A stretch of DNA of 64,000 nucleotides from Selenomonadales bacterium UBA7018 (GTDB lineage: Bacteria; Bacillota; Negativicutes; Selenomonadales; Selenomonadaceae). The notes beneath the pieces are model-generated. The model ran no database searches. It was given only the letters and a program-made list of their open reading frames with translations, and was not told where the DNA came from. The translations under genes and the position numbers were made by a program. The DNA is taken from assembly GCA_002448305.1 (NCBI GenBank), contig DJWY01000026.1, positions 61,034 through 125,033 on the forward strand, written 5' to 3'. This document shows, piece by piece, positions 26,994 through 35,874 of this stretch. Within the stretch, counting starts at the first letter, position 1. Every line of letters starts with the position of its first letter.

Positions 26994-27995
26994 TTACTTC
27001 AATTCTTTTGCGAGTTCCATGATTGCCTGAGCGGAGCCGTCGGAGCCGAGAACTTCTTTAATCTTGTGCGCAACGAGTTCTTTGATATATGCGCGACCGG
27101 GAGCGAGATATTGACGCGGGTCGAAGTGTTCAGGGTGTTGTACGAAGTGTTCGCGGATACCAGCAGTCAAAGCAAGGCGGAGGTCGGAGTCGATATTGAT
27201 TTTGCAGACAGCCGATTTAGCCGCTTTGCGGAGTTGGTTTTCGGGAATGCCGACAGCGTCTTTGAGTTGACCGCCGTTATCGTTGATGATTTTGACGTAT
27301 TTGGGGATAACGGAGCTTGCGCCGTGAAGGACAATCGGGAAGCCAGGAATTTTCTTTTCGATTTCGGCGAGAATGTCGAAACGGAGTTCAGGCGGTTCAA
27401 GAACGCCGGTTTCGGGATTGCGGGTGCATTGTTCAGGCGTGAATTTGAATGCGCCGTGACTGGTGCCAATAGCGATAGCCAAAGAGTCGCAACCGGTCTT
27501 TTCAACGAACTCAAAAACCTCTTCGGGTTTGGTGTAGTGAGCTTTGTCGGCGTCAACGCTAACATCATCTTCGACGCCTGCGAGCTGACCAAGTTCAGCC
27601 TCAACAACTACGCCGTGAGCATGTGCATATTCGACAACTTCTTTGGTCTTCTCAATGTTTTCAGCGAAGGAATAGTGTGAGCCGTCGAACATAACGGAAG
27701 TGAAGCCGCCGTCGATGCAGGATTTGCAAGTTGCAAAGTCGGGACCGTGATCGAGGTGCAGAGCAATCGGAATATCGCTGACTTCAAGAGCCGCACGAAC
27801 GAGATGAACGAGGTATTGATGGTTAGCATACTTTCTCGCGCCAGCGGAGCACTGAAGGACGACAGGGCTTTGGAGTTCGGCAGCGGCACTGGTGATACCT
27901 TGAACGATTTCCATATTGTTGACGTTGAATGCGCCGATTGCGAAACCGCCCTCATAAGCTTTTTTGAACATAGCCTTAGTTGTGATTAACGGCAT
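26994..27995 (-). CDS. fba: Class II fructose-1,6-bisphosphate aldolase
   Basis: 333 residues. Zn-dependent aldolase of glycolysis and gluconeogenesis. Metal and phosphate motifs: LHLDHGPD (about 79-86), VVEAELGQLAG, GTSHGAFKF (about 177-185), VLHGASSVI (about 221-229) and the NIDSDLR loop. Length and motifs fit the Firmicute class IIA/FbaA type. RBS AGGAGG is 9 bases before the ATG. In its 5' leader a GGGG/CCCC hairpin (28036-28049) is visible, purpose unknown. Monocistronic. Confidence 0.95.
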   Translation of the reverse strand: MPLITTKAMFKKAYEGGFAIGAFNVNNMEIVQGITSAAAELQSPVVLQCSAGARKYANHQYLVHLVRAALEVSDIPIALHLDHGPDFATCKSCIDGGFTSVMFDGSHYSFAENIEKTKEVVEYAHAHGVVVEAELGQLAGVEDDVSVDADKAHYTKPEEVFEFVEKTGCDSLAIAIGTSHGAFKFTPEQCTRNPETGVLEPPELRFDILAEIEKKIPGFPIVLHGASSVIPKYVKIINDNGGQLKDAVGIPENQLRKAAKSAVCKINIDSDLRLALTAGIREHFVQHPEHFDPRQYLAPGRAYIKELVAHKIKEVLGSDGSAQAIMELAKELK

Positions 27996-28109
27996 TTAAA
28001 TTACCTCCTAAAAATATCTCATAAATTCGCGGGGCTTGCACCCCTTCTAAAACTGAATGCATTTTAACACAAGCGCGGTCAAAGTTGCAACAAGCAATCA
28101 AAAAATATT

Positions 28110-28139
28110 TTGACAATTTACGCCGCGAAATTTTATAAT
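28110..28139 (+). promoter_or_regulatory. Promoter of the ahcY-mtaD operon
   Basis: Perfect -35 TTGACA, 18-base spacer, perfect -10 TATAAT, about 30 bases before the ahcY start; AGGAGG follows at 28157-28162. Confidence 0.85.
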
Positions 28140-28168
28140 GAAAAAAATTTCTACAGGAGGAATTTTCT

Positions 28169-29407
28169 ATGCAATCAATCGTAAAGGATATGTCGCTTGC
28201 GCCTTCGGGGCACTACAAAATTGAATGGGTCAAAAATTTTATGCCGGTAATGTCGGCAATCGACAAAGAGTTTTCGCAATCGAAACCGTTCGCGGGGAAA
28301 AGAATTTCGATAACGTTGCACCTTGAAGCCAAGACAGCTTATATGGCGGAAGTCTTCATGCATGCGGGCGCGGACGTTGTTATAACCGGCTCCAATCCTC
28401 TTTCCACTCAAGACGACGTGGCGGCGGCTCTCGTCGAAGACGGCGTGACGGTTTTTGCAATTCACGGTTGCACGCAGGAAGAATACGACGAATTTTTGAA
28501 CAAAGCGGCTGACTTCGCGCCCGATATTTATATTGACGACGGCGGAGACTTTACAGAACTCATTCACACCAAAAGACAAGACGCGCTTAAAAATATTTTG
28601 GGTGGCTCGGAAGAAACTACGACGGGCGTTTTGAGACTTCGCGCTTTAGAACGTCAAGGCAAGCTAGCTTTTCCGATGATTGCTGCCAACGATGCCTATT
28701 GCAAATTTCTTTTTGATAATCGCTACGGAACAGGGCAATCGACATGGGATGGAATTATGCGCACGACAAATTTAGTTATCGCGGGCAAAACTGTCGTTAT
28801 CGCTGGCTATGGTTGGTGCGGCAAGGGCGGCGCAATGCGTGCAAAAGGTTTGGGCGCGAATGTCATTATTACCGAAGTCGACCCGATTAAGGCGATTGAG
28901 GCTGTTTTCGACGGGTTCCGCGTTATGCCTATGATTGAAGCGGCTCCGCTTGGCGATATTTTCTTGACGTTGACGGGCGATAAAGACGTTATCACGGGCG
29001 AACATTATCCGTTGATGAAAAATGGCGCAATGCTCGCTAATGCCGGTCATTTCGACGTTGAAATTAATATTCCTGAACTTGCCGCGCAATCAGTCAGCAG
29101 AAAAACTGTCCGCAAGAACGTCGAAGAATTTTTGCAGCGCGACGGGCGCAAGATTTATCTTTTAGCGGAAGGGCGGCTTGTCAACCTTGCCAGCGGCGAC
29201 GGGCACCCCGCCGAAATTATGGATTTAAGTTTCGCGGTTCAATTCTTCAGCGCGGCGCATATCCTCCACAATCACACAAAGCTTGATAAGAAAGTTTACC
29301 TTATGCCCGAAGAAATCAACACGAAGATTGCCGAGATTAAACTCGATTCAATCGGCGTTAAAATCGACACGCTCACCGACGCCCAGCGCGAGTATCTTGG
29401 TTTATGA
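28169..29407 (+). CDS. ahcY: Adenosylhomocysteinase (short bacterial form)
   Basis: 412 residues. It cleaves S-adenosylhomocysteine to adenosine and homocysteine using bound NAD. The NAD loop is GYGWCGKGGAMRAKGLGA (about 213-230). Substrate motifs HLEAKTA (about 51-57), GSNPLSTQDDV (about 74-84), DDGGD and the ANDAYCKFLFDN lysine/asparagine region are present; NAGHFDVEI near residue 292 is typical. It lacks the about 40-residue insertion of eukaryotic forms. Its stop overlaps the start of a broken BrnT-like gene (ATGA), and mtaD lies downstream, so the operon handles SAM by-products. Confidence 0.94.
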   Translation: MQSIVKDMSLAPSGHYKIEWVKNFMPVMSAIDKEFSQSKPFAGKRISITLHLEAKTAYMAEVFMHAGADVVITGSNPLSTQDDVAAALVEDGVTVFAIHGCTQEEYDEFLNKAADFAPDIYIDDGGDFTELIHTKRQDALKNILGGSEETTTGVLRLRALERQGKLAFPMIAANDAYCKFLFDNRYGTGQSTWDGIMRTTNLVIAGKTVVIAGYGWCGKGGAMRAKGLGANVIITEVDPIKAIEAVFDGFRVMPMIEAAPLGDIFLTLTGDKDVITGEHYPLMKNGAMLANAGHFDVEINIPELAAQSVSRKTVRKNVEEFLQRDGRKIYLLAEGRLVNLASGDGHPAEIMDLSFAVQFFSAAHILHNHTKLDKKVYLMPEEINTKIAEIKLDSIGVKIDTLTDAQREYLGL

Positions 29408-29744
29408 AAACTTCAATCGACGGGCGGCAATTCGAGTGGGACGACGCCAAAAATAAAATCAACAAGATTAAACACGGTATCAATTTCAAGACGGCGGCAA
29501 GAGTTTTCAGCGACCCTTACCTTATTGAGGATATGATACATGGCACTCTATCGACGAAGACAGATAGAAAGTTATCGGTATGATTGACGATATTTTGTTT
29601 GTGATTTACACTGAACGCGACGAAAAAACAAGGTTAATTTCTGCTCGTGAAGCAACAGAAAGAGAAAGGATAAGATATTATGGCTACCGTATTTTACTTT
29701 CTACCAGACCCTCCGCCACCCTTGACGGAAGAGGAAAAAGCTGA
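29404..29744 (+). pseudogene. BrnT-family toxin, disrupted by a frameshift and an in-frame stop
   Basis: The start (ATGA overlap with ahcY) reads as a BrnT-like RNase toxin: RQFEWDDAKNKINKIKHGI then FKTAARVFSDPYLIED (to about residue 43). After about 29540 the frame slips by one base and ends at 29583. The +1 frame from 29544 goes on with family sequence: HSIDEDR, a TAG at 29565, then KVIGMIDDILFVIYTERD and RLISAREATERERIRYYG. Two lesions (frame change plus stop) lie within 25 bases. The toxin should be dead. Sequencing error could explain the frame change but hardly both. Confidence 0.8.
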
Positions 29745-29928
29745 ACTCGCGGCATTAAAAGACCGCCCTATTGTTTTTGATGAGGATTGTATGCCGCTGA
29801 GCGAAGAATGTGAGCGGAAAAACGATTATATAATGCGCAAGTACAATACTCGTCGCGTCACGAAAGAACTTTGGCTTAAAGAATTTCCCGAAGATTTTCA
29901 AAAATACAAGGCGGAGGCGGCAGGATGA
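29680..29928 (+). CDS. Antitoxin-like protein (partner of the broken BrnT)
   Basis: 82 residues. The N-terminal part has the pattern PPLTEEEKAELAALKDRPIVFDEDCMPLSEE, which resembles small antitoxins encoded next to BrnT-like toxins; the C-terminal half (KYNTRRVTKELWLKEFPEDF) is basic and may bind DNA. AAAGGATAA supplies the RBS inside the toxin relic. Its stop overlaps the mtaD start by 4 bases. The gene is intact although its toxin is broken. The assignment rests mostly on position and the short motif; it is not the classic BrnA sequence. Confidence 0.6.
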   Translation: MATVFYFLPDPPPPLTEEEKAELAALKDRPIVFDEDCMPLSEECERKNDYIMRKYNTRRVTKELWLKEFPEDFQKYKAEAAG

Positions 29929-31199
29929 ATAATTTTGTAATCAGCAATGTTAAAATGTTTAAGACTTCGGGCGAAGTCGAGACGGCTAATATTCACGTAA
30001 GCGGCGATAAAATTTCAAAAATAAGTCGCGGCGAAGTCACAGGCGCAAACGTTATCGACGGCAAAAATAAATTCGCGACGCCCGGACTTGTCAACGCTCA
30101 TACTCATGCGTCAATGACTTTGCTCCGCAGTTATTCCGACGACAAAGCGTTAATGGATTGGCTCCAAAAAGATATTTGGCCTATCGAAGACAAAATGACG
30201 CGCAAAGATATTTATTGGGGCGCGGCACTTGCGGCAGTCGAAATGATTAAGGGCGGGACAACTGCTTTTGCCGATATGTACGGTCCTTGCATGGAAGAAG
30301 TCGCCAAAGTTGTTGACGAATCAGGCATGCGCGGGAGTTTAAGTCAAGGGATAATCGGCTTTGCTGACGGCGAAAAAAAGCTTGCGTCGAATATCGAGCT
30401 GTATAAAAATTGGCACGGCGCGGCGGACGGTAGAATTACCGTTATGTTCGGACCGCACGCAATTTATACTTGTCCGCCCGATTTTTTGAAAAAAGTTGCG
30501 GCGGAAGCTCAAAAACTCGGCGCGGAAATCCATATGCACATGAACGAAACTAAAACTGAAATTGAAGATAGCGTAAAAAATTACGGCAAGCGACCCTTTG
30601 AAGTCGTAGCCGAAACTGGGCTTTTGGATTTGGGAATGCTTGCGGCGCATTGCGTTTGGTTAAGCGATGCCGAAATTGATATCATCAAGGCTAAAAAAGT
30701 TCGCGTGGCGCATAATCCAGGCTCCAATATGAAACTAGCAAGCGGCATTGCGCCCGTAACTAAACTTTTATCAAAGGGCGTGACAGTTGCACTTGGCACA
30801 GACGGCGCGTCGAGTAATAATAACCTTGACATGCTGGAGGAAATCAGATTGTCGACGTTACTTGCGAAAGTCGAAACGCTCGACCCGTTAGCCGTGCCCG
30901 CCGCGCAGGCTCTGCAAATGGCTACTGAATCCGGCGCACAAGCTCTTGGCTTAAAGAATGTCGGACGCCTTGAGGAAGATTGCAAAGCCGATATAGTTTT
31001 ATGGGATACGGGCGGCGTTGAGTGGCAACCGAATTATAATCCAACATCGCTTTTAGTCTATTCGGCGAATTCATCAGCAGTCGATACGGTGATTGTTGAC
31101 GGGAAAATTTTAATGCAAGGTCGCCAGCTGAAAACTTTGGACGAAGAAAAAATTATCGCCGAATTCACAGCTTGCGCCAACCGTTTGACTAGTAAATAA
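29925..31199 (+). CDS. mtaD: 5-methylthioadenosine/S-adenosylhomocysteine deaminase
   Basis: 424 residues. Amidohydrolase that deaminates methylthioadenosine, S-adenosylhomocysteine or adenosine derivatives to the inosine forms. Metal motif HTHASM (about 60-65), HMHMNE (about 204-209), AHCVWLS (about 239-245) and GTDGASSNNNLD (about 289-300) are all present; length is typical. It is translationally coupled to the antitoxin-like gene and is the last gene of the ahcY operon. Together with ahcY it drains the products of SAM use. Related guanine/cytosine deaminases are possible but the motif set favours MtaD. Confidence 0.93.
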   Translation: MNNFVISNVKMFKTSGEVETANIHVSGDKISKISRGEVTGANVIDGKNKFATPGLVNAHTHASMTLLRSYSDDKALMDWLQKDIWPIEDKMTRKDIYWGAALAAVEMIKGGTTAFADMYGPCMEEVAKVVDESGMRGSLSQGIIGFADGEKKLASNIELYKNWHGAADGRITVMFGPHAIYTCPPDFLKKVAAEAQKLGAEIHMHMNETKTEIEDSVKNYGKRPFEVVAETGLLDLGMLAAHCVWLSDAEIDIIKAKKVRVAHNPGSNMKLASGIAPVTKLLSKGVTVALGTDGASSNNNLDMLEEIRLSTLLAKVETLDPLAVPAAQALQMATESGAQALGLKNVGRLEEDCKADIVLWDTGGVEWQPNYNPTSLLVYSANSSAVDTVIVDGKILMQGRQLKTLDEEKIIAEFTACANRLTSK

Positions 31200-31219
31200 T
31201 GATTTTTTTATCTATGGCG

Positions 31220-31248
31220 TTGACAGCTAGCATTAACTGTAATAATAT
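31220..31248 (+). promoter_or_regulatory. Strong promoter of mutAB
   Basis: Perfect -35 TTGACA, 17-base spacer and -10 TAATAT, about 100 bases upstream of mutA, leaving an AT-rich leader; AGGAGG at 31337-31342. Confidence 0.8.
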
Positions 31249-31349
31249 TTCCATAGGCAACAATAATCACGTTTATAAATTTAAGGAGCGTGAAACAAGA
31301 AAAAACTTTTCGCAATGCAAAACACAAAAATTTATAGGAGGAAAAATTT

Positions 31350-33509
31350 ATGAGCAATGCAGAACTTGACCTTCAGGCTCTGATAAAAAAAGCCGAAGCG
31401 CAAGAAAATTTCCCAGAAGTCCCGCTTGACGAATTCACCCCGCCCACCTACGAAGAGTGGAAGCAAGCTTGTATTGAACTGTTGAAGGGCGCACCTTTCG
31501 AGAAAAAACTTTTCACCAAAACTTATGAGGGCATTACGTTTAGCCCCATGTATTTCCACGCTGACACTGAGCCGATTCAGCCCGCGAAATCTTATCCTGG
31601 CATGGGCGATTATCTGCGCGGCGTTTCCGTCAATGGCTACGTCAATGCGCCGTGGGGTATCGCGCAAGCTTGCGACGAAACTCTTCCCGAAGAAAATAAC
31701 GAACTGCTCAAGCACGAAATCGAAAAAGGTAGCACAATTTATAACGTTAAAGTAGACTGCGCGACCCGCAAAGGCAAAGACGCTCGCCAATGCGAACATA
31801 TCGGCAAAGGTGGTTGCAGCGTCACGACTCTTGCCGACGTTGAAACTTTGCTTAAAGGGCTTAAGCTCGACCAATATCCGCTGTACGTTTACGCGGGCGA
31901 AAGTGCATTGCCGCTTCTCGCGCTGATTATTGCGGCTGTCAAGAAAAATGGCGGCGACGTTGCAAAACTGCGCGGCGTCATCGGTGCCAATCCTATTGCT
32001 GAATATGTCGGTAACGGCAAGCTCAATCAATCGCTCGATAAACTCTTTGACGAAGCGGCAAAGGCGGCTAAATGGGCTATCAAGAACGCGCCTGAAGTCA
32101 AGACCGTTTTTGTTAAGAGCGACGTTTTCAGCAATGGCGGCGCAAATGATGTTCAGGAAGTCGCTTACACCGTTTCGGCGGGCGTCGCGTATCTTCGCGC
32201 ACTTATGGAACGCGGCTTGACGATTGACGAGGCGGCAAGTCAAATTATGTTTGGTTTTTCAATGGGCGCGAATTTCTTCATGGAAATTGCTAAACTCCGC
32301 GCAGTTCGTCCGATTTGGGCGCAGATTGTCAAAGCGTTTGGCGGCAATGAAGAATCGCAGAAAATGCATATTCACGGACGCCCCGCAAAATTCTTCGCGA
32401 CCATTTACGACCCGTATGTTAATCTCCTGCGCGAAACTACGCAACTTTTCAGCGGCGTAGTTGGCGGCGTCGACAGCTTTGAAAATTCGACTTTTGATGA
32501 ACCCGTTCGCAAGGGCGATGAGTTCAGCCGTCGTATCGCTCGCAATATGCAAATTATCTTGCAGGAAGAATTCGGACTTCTTCAACCGATTGACCCTGCT
32601 GGCGGCTCGTGGGCTGTCGAAACGCTTACCAAAGAGATTAAAGAAAAAATTTGGGCGGAATTCCAAGTTATCGAAGGCAAAGGCGGAATTGTCGCCGCGC
32701 TCAAGGAAGGTTATCCGCAAGAACAGATTGCCGCAGTTTTGGCGGCTCGTTTTAAGGCGGCGGAAACTCGCAAAGACCGCATTGTCGGAAACAACATGTA
32801 TCCGAACATGACAGAGGAACGCATTGACGCTCGCCCCGAAAGTCAAGCCGAAAATATGAAGGCTCGCAAGGCGGCGATTGAAGCTTATTTAAGCGGTGTT
32901 GATTCTGCCGCTGTCAAAGAAGCTCTTGCCGCTGTCAAGGACGGTTGCGCATGTTGCGCTATCGCGGCGGCTGAAAAGGGCGCGACTATCGCTGAACTTC
33001 GCGACGCTTTGGGAACTGCTGAAGTTGAAGAAATTAAAGCAATCGAACCGCACCGCTGGAGCGAACGTTTCGAGGCTCTTCGCTATAAGACTGAGAAATT
33101 TAAAGCCGAAAAGGGCGACAACGTTAAAATTTTCCTCGCTAACATGGGTCCGATACCTCAACACAAAGCCCGCGCAGATTTCACTACGGGATTTTTACAA
33201 GTCGGCGCGTTCCAAGTTTTGGGCAACAATGGCTTTGCAACGGTTGATGACGCGGCGGCGGCAGCTAAAGAATCCGGCGCGGACGCAGTTGTCATTTGTT
33301 CAACCGACGCCACTTATCCCGAAATCGTCCCCGCGCTCGCTCCCAAACTTCATGAAGCTTTGCCCAATGCGATTGTCTATTTGGCGGGCACGGCTCCTGC
33401 TGAAATGGTCGAGCCTTACAAGCAGGCGGGCATTGATGATTATATCAACGTCAGAGCGAATTGCTACAAGGTTATACAAAATCTTCAACAGAAAAAGGGG
33501 ATGGCATAA
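31350..33509 (+). CDS. mutA: Methylmalonyl-CoA mutase, small subunit
   Basis: 719 residues. Non-catalytic beta subunit of the B12-dependent mutase that links succinyl-CoA and methylmalonyl-CoA in propionate formation. It has the TIM-barrel half (FEKKLFTKTYEGI, LRGVSVNGYVNAPWGIAQ) and a C-terminal B12-fold half. The B12-binding D-x-H-x-x-G is absent, as expected for the small subunit (the place reads ANMGPIPQHKARADF). mutB follows by 3 bases. A strong promoter precedes it. No methylmalonyl-CoA epimerase, MeaB chaperone or decarboxylase gene is next to it in this window. Confidence 0.94.
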   Translation: MSNAELDLQALIKKAEAQENFPEVPLDEFTPPTYEEWKQACIELLKGAPFEKKLFTKTYEGITFSPMYFHADTEPIQPAKSYPGMGDYLRGVSVNGYVNAPWGIAQACDETLPEENNELLKHEIEKGSTIYNVKVDCATRKGKDARQCEHIGKGGCSVTTLADVETLLKGLKLDQYPLYVYAGESALPLLALIIAAVKKNGGDVAKLRGVIGANPIAEYVGNGKLNQSLDKLFDEAAKAAKWAIKNAPEVKTVFVKSDVFSNGGANDVQEVAYTVSAGVAYLRALMERGLTIDEAASQIMFGFSMGANFFMEIAKLRAVRPIWAQIVKAFGGNEESQKMHIHGRPAKFFATIYDPYVNLLRETTQLFSGVVGGVDSFENSTFDEPVRKGDEFSRRIARNMQIILQEEFGLLQPIDPAGGSWAVETLTKEIKEKIWAEFQVIEGKGGIVAALKEGYPQEQIAAVLAARFKAAETRKDRIVGNNMYPNMTEERIDARPESQAENMKARKAAIEAYLSGVDSAAVKEALAAVKDGCACCAIAAAEKGATIAELRDALGTAEVEEIKAIEPHRWSERFEALRYKTEKFKAEKGDNVKIFLANMGPIPQHKARADFTTGFLQVGAFQVLGNNGFATVDDAAAAAKESGADAVVICSTDATYPEIVPALAPKLHEALPNAIVYLAGTAPAEMVEPYKQAGIDDYINVRANCYKVIQNLQQKKGMA

Positions 33510-33512
33510 TTA

Positions 33513-35714
33513 ATGGCAGAGTATAAAAATCCGGACTTCACGCAGATGAGCCTGAGCGATTCCCCGGCTTCTGACGCGGCGGAGTGGAAAGCTAAATTTG
33601 AAAAGGCCGCTAAGGCGGACTACGATAAATTGATTTATAAGACAATGGAGCATGTCCCGGTTAAGCCGTTGTATACCCACGACGAATACGCGCACATGAA
33701 CCATTTGGACTTTGTCAGCGGCATTCCGCCTTTCCTGCGCGGACCTTATGCGACAATGTATGTTTTCCGCCCCTGGACGGTTCGTCAATACGCGGGTTTT
33801 TCTACGGCTGAAGAATCCAACGCATTTTATCGCCGCAATCTTGCCGCCGGTCAAAAAGGTTTGTCGATAGCATTTGATTTGCCGACGCATAGAGGCTACG
33901 ACGCTGATAATCCGCGTGTTTTTGGCGACGTTGGCAAGGCGGGCGTTTCTGTCTGCTCAATGCTTGACATGAATATTTTGTTCAGTGGCATTCCGCTTGA
34001 CCAAATGTCCGTATCAATGACGATGAACGGCGCAGTTCTGCCGATTCTGGCTTTCTTCATTCAGAGCGGCATTGAACAGGGCGTTGACAAATCGATTCTC
34101 AACGGCACCATTCAGAACGACATTTTAAAAGAATTCATGGTGCGCAACACCTACATTTATCCGCCCGAAATGTCAATGCGCATTATCGGCGACATTTTCG
34201 AGTACACGACAAAATATATGCCGAAGTTCAATTCCATTTCGATTAGCGGCTACCACATGCAAGAGGCGGGCGCACCGGCTGATATTGAACTTGGCTACAC
34301 GTTGGCTGACGGTCTCGAATACATTCGCACGGGCATTAACGCCGGCTTGAAGGTTGACGCCTTCGCGAAACGTCTTAGTTTCTTCTGGGCTATCGGCAAA
34401 AATTATTTCATGGAAGTTGCCAAGATGAGAGCGGCTCGCGTTCTTTGGGCTAAAATCGTTAAGCAAATGGGCGGCACTCAAGCTAAGTCAATGGCACTTC
34501 GCACGCACTGCCAGACGTCCGGTTGGTCGCTGACGGCGCAAGACCCGTTCAATAACATTTCCCGCACGGTTATGGAGGCTATGGGCGCGGCTCTCGGTCA
34601 TACTCAATCCTTGCATACAAACGCGCTCGACGAAGCGATTGCCCTGCCGACAGACTTTAGCGCACGTATCGCCCGCAATACGCAACTTTACATTCAGGAC
34701 GAAACCAGCGTTTGCAAAATTATCGACCCGTGGGGCGGTTCCTATTACGTCGAAGCTCTTACCAATGAAATTATTCGCCGCGCATGGGCGCATATCCAAG
34801 AGATTGAACAACTCGGCGGCATGGCTAAGGCTATCGCGACAGGCTTGCCGAAAATGCGCATTGAAGAGGCCGCCGCTCGCCGTCAAGCTCGTATCGATTC
34901 CAATAACGAAACGATTGTTGGCTTGAATAAGTTCCGCCTTGATAAGGAAGACCCGCTCGAAATTCTTGCCGTCGACAATACGGCTGTTAGAAATGCGCAG
35001 GTCGAACGTCTTAACAAACTCCGCGCAGAACGTAACGAAGACGACGTCCGCGCCGCCCTTGAAGCTATCACCAAAGCTGCTGAATCTCGCGACAACGGCA
35101 ATTTGCTTGAATGCGCTGTTGAAGCGGCTCGCGTACGTTGCTCGCTCGGTGAAATTTCTGACGCTGTCGAAAAAATTTCTGGACGTTATCAAGCGACGAT
35201 TCATACAATCAGCGGCGTTTACTCCAGCGAATTTGGTCAGCAGACTGAACTTGACAAAGTTCGCGCCCGCGCAGATGAATTTGAAAAACTTACTGGACGT
35301 CGTCCGCGTATTTTCGTCGCGAAGATTGGTCAAGACGGTCACGACAGAGGAGCAAAAGTTATCGCATCGAGTTTCGCCGATATGGGTTGGGATGTCGACG
35401 TGGGACCGCTCTTCCAAACTCCGCAAGAAGCCGCGCAAGACGCCGTTGATAACGACGTTCATATTGTCGGATTCAGTTCGCTTGCGGCGGGGCATAATAC
35501 GTTATTGCCCGAACTCGTCGACGAACTCAAGAAACTTGGTCGCGAAGATATTCTGGTTGCAATCGGCGGCGTTATCCCCGTTCAAGACTACGACCACCTT
35601 TACAAGAGCGGAGCCGTTGCGATTTTCGCACCTGGCACCAACATTCCGGAAGCCGCTATGAAACTCTTAAATATTCTCGTAGACCGCGCTCAAGAAGAAG
35701 AAGACGCAGGCTGA
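33513..35714 (+). CDS. mutB: Methylmalonyl-CoA mutase, large (catalytic) subunit
   Basis: 733 residues. Adenosylcobalamin-dependent carbon-skeleton rearrangement of succinyl-CoA to (R)-methylmalonyl-CoA. TIM barrel: [18 protein letters not shown] near residue 88, [17 protein letters not shown] about 113, [15 protein letters not shown] about 169, [17 protein letters not shown] about 333. The B12 domain has [13 protein letters not shown] (about 606-618) with the histidine that ligates cobalt and SSLAAGHNT. It forms an operon with mutA. High codon regularity suggests strong expression. Confidence 0.96.
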   Translation: MAEYKNPDFTQMSLSDSPASDAAEWKAKFEKAAKADYDKLIYKTMEHVPVKPLYTHDEYAHMNHLDFVSGIPPFLRGPYATMYVFRPWTVRQYAGFSTAEESNAFYRRNLAAGQKGLSIAFDLPTHRGYDADNPRVFGDVGKAGVSVCSMLDMNILFSGIPLDQMSVSMTMNGAVLPILAFFIQSGIEQGVDKSILNGTIQNDILKEFMVRNTYIYPPEMSMRIIGDIFEYTTKYMPKFNSISISGYHMQEAGAPADIELGYTLADGLEYIRTGINAGLKVDAFAKRLSFFWAIGKNYFMEVAKMRAARVLWAKIVKQMGGTQAKSMALRTHCQTSGWSLTAQDPFNNISRTVMEAMGAALGHTQSLHTNALDEAIALPTDFSARIARNTQLYIQDETSVCKIIDPWGGSYYVEALTNEIIRRAWAHIQEIEQLGGMAKAIATGLPKMRIEEAAARRQARIDSNNETIVGLNKFRLDKEDPLEILAVDNTAVRNAQVERLNKLRAERNEDDVRAALEAITKAAESRDNGNLLECAVEAARVRCSLGEISDAVEKISGRYQATIHTISGVYSSEFGQQTELDKVRARADEFEKLTGRRPRIFVAKIGQDGHDRGAKVIASSFADMGWDVDVGPLFQTPQEAAQDAVDNDVHIVGFSSLAAGHNTLLPELVDELKKLGREDILVAIGGVIPVQDYDHLYKSGAVAIFAPGTNIPEAAMKLLNILVDRAQEEEDAG

Positions 35715-35723
35715 GAACTGCAA

Positions 35724-35746
35724 TTAGGAGTTAGGAATTAGAAATT
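35724..35746. repeat. Short AATTAGGA-type repeat tract
   Basis: AATTAGGAGTTAGGAATTAG-like sequence after mutB, the same heptamer family that overlies the start of the UbiA-family gene at 22880-22907. Confidence 0.55.
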
Positions 35747-35748
35747 AA

Positions 35749-35779
35749 AACCGTCAGGCTCAAGGCTTGGCGGTTTTTG
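35749..35779 (+). terminator. Rho-independent terminator of mutAB
   Basis: AAACCG pairs with CGGTTT around an inner imperfect stem, followed by five T. Confidence 0.7.
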
Positions 35780-35829
35780 CTTTTTGTCAATGCGACGCAT
35801 TTTGTGCTGTAATCTCAACAATGCTATCA

Positions 35830-35863
35830 CTTCCAAAACTACAGCATAAATCTGACTTGGAAG
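35830..35863. promoter_or_regulatory. Inverted repeat between the convergent mutB and glycosyltransferase genes
   Basis: CTTCCAA and TTGGAAG, 7-base perfect arms separated by 20 bases, just downstream of the glycosyltransferase stop on the minus strand. No T-run follows either strand. Role unclear; a weak transcript end is possible. Confidence 0.3.
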
Positions 35864-35874
35864 GGAATGCTTTT

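Noticed and set aside
28036..28049. GGGG/CCCC hairpin in the fba leader as a possible riboswitch
   Set aside because: Only one short stem without further structure or known consensus; not enough to call it.
31332..32243. A 303-codon open frame on the minus strand inside mutA
   Set aside because: Same reason: shadow of a highly expressed gene; the plus-strand protein has all family motifs.
34488..35495. A 335-codon open frame on the minus strand inside mutB
   Set aside because: It mirrors the strongly biased codon use of mutB, has no family motif and no ribosome site; mutB itself is unmistakable.
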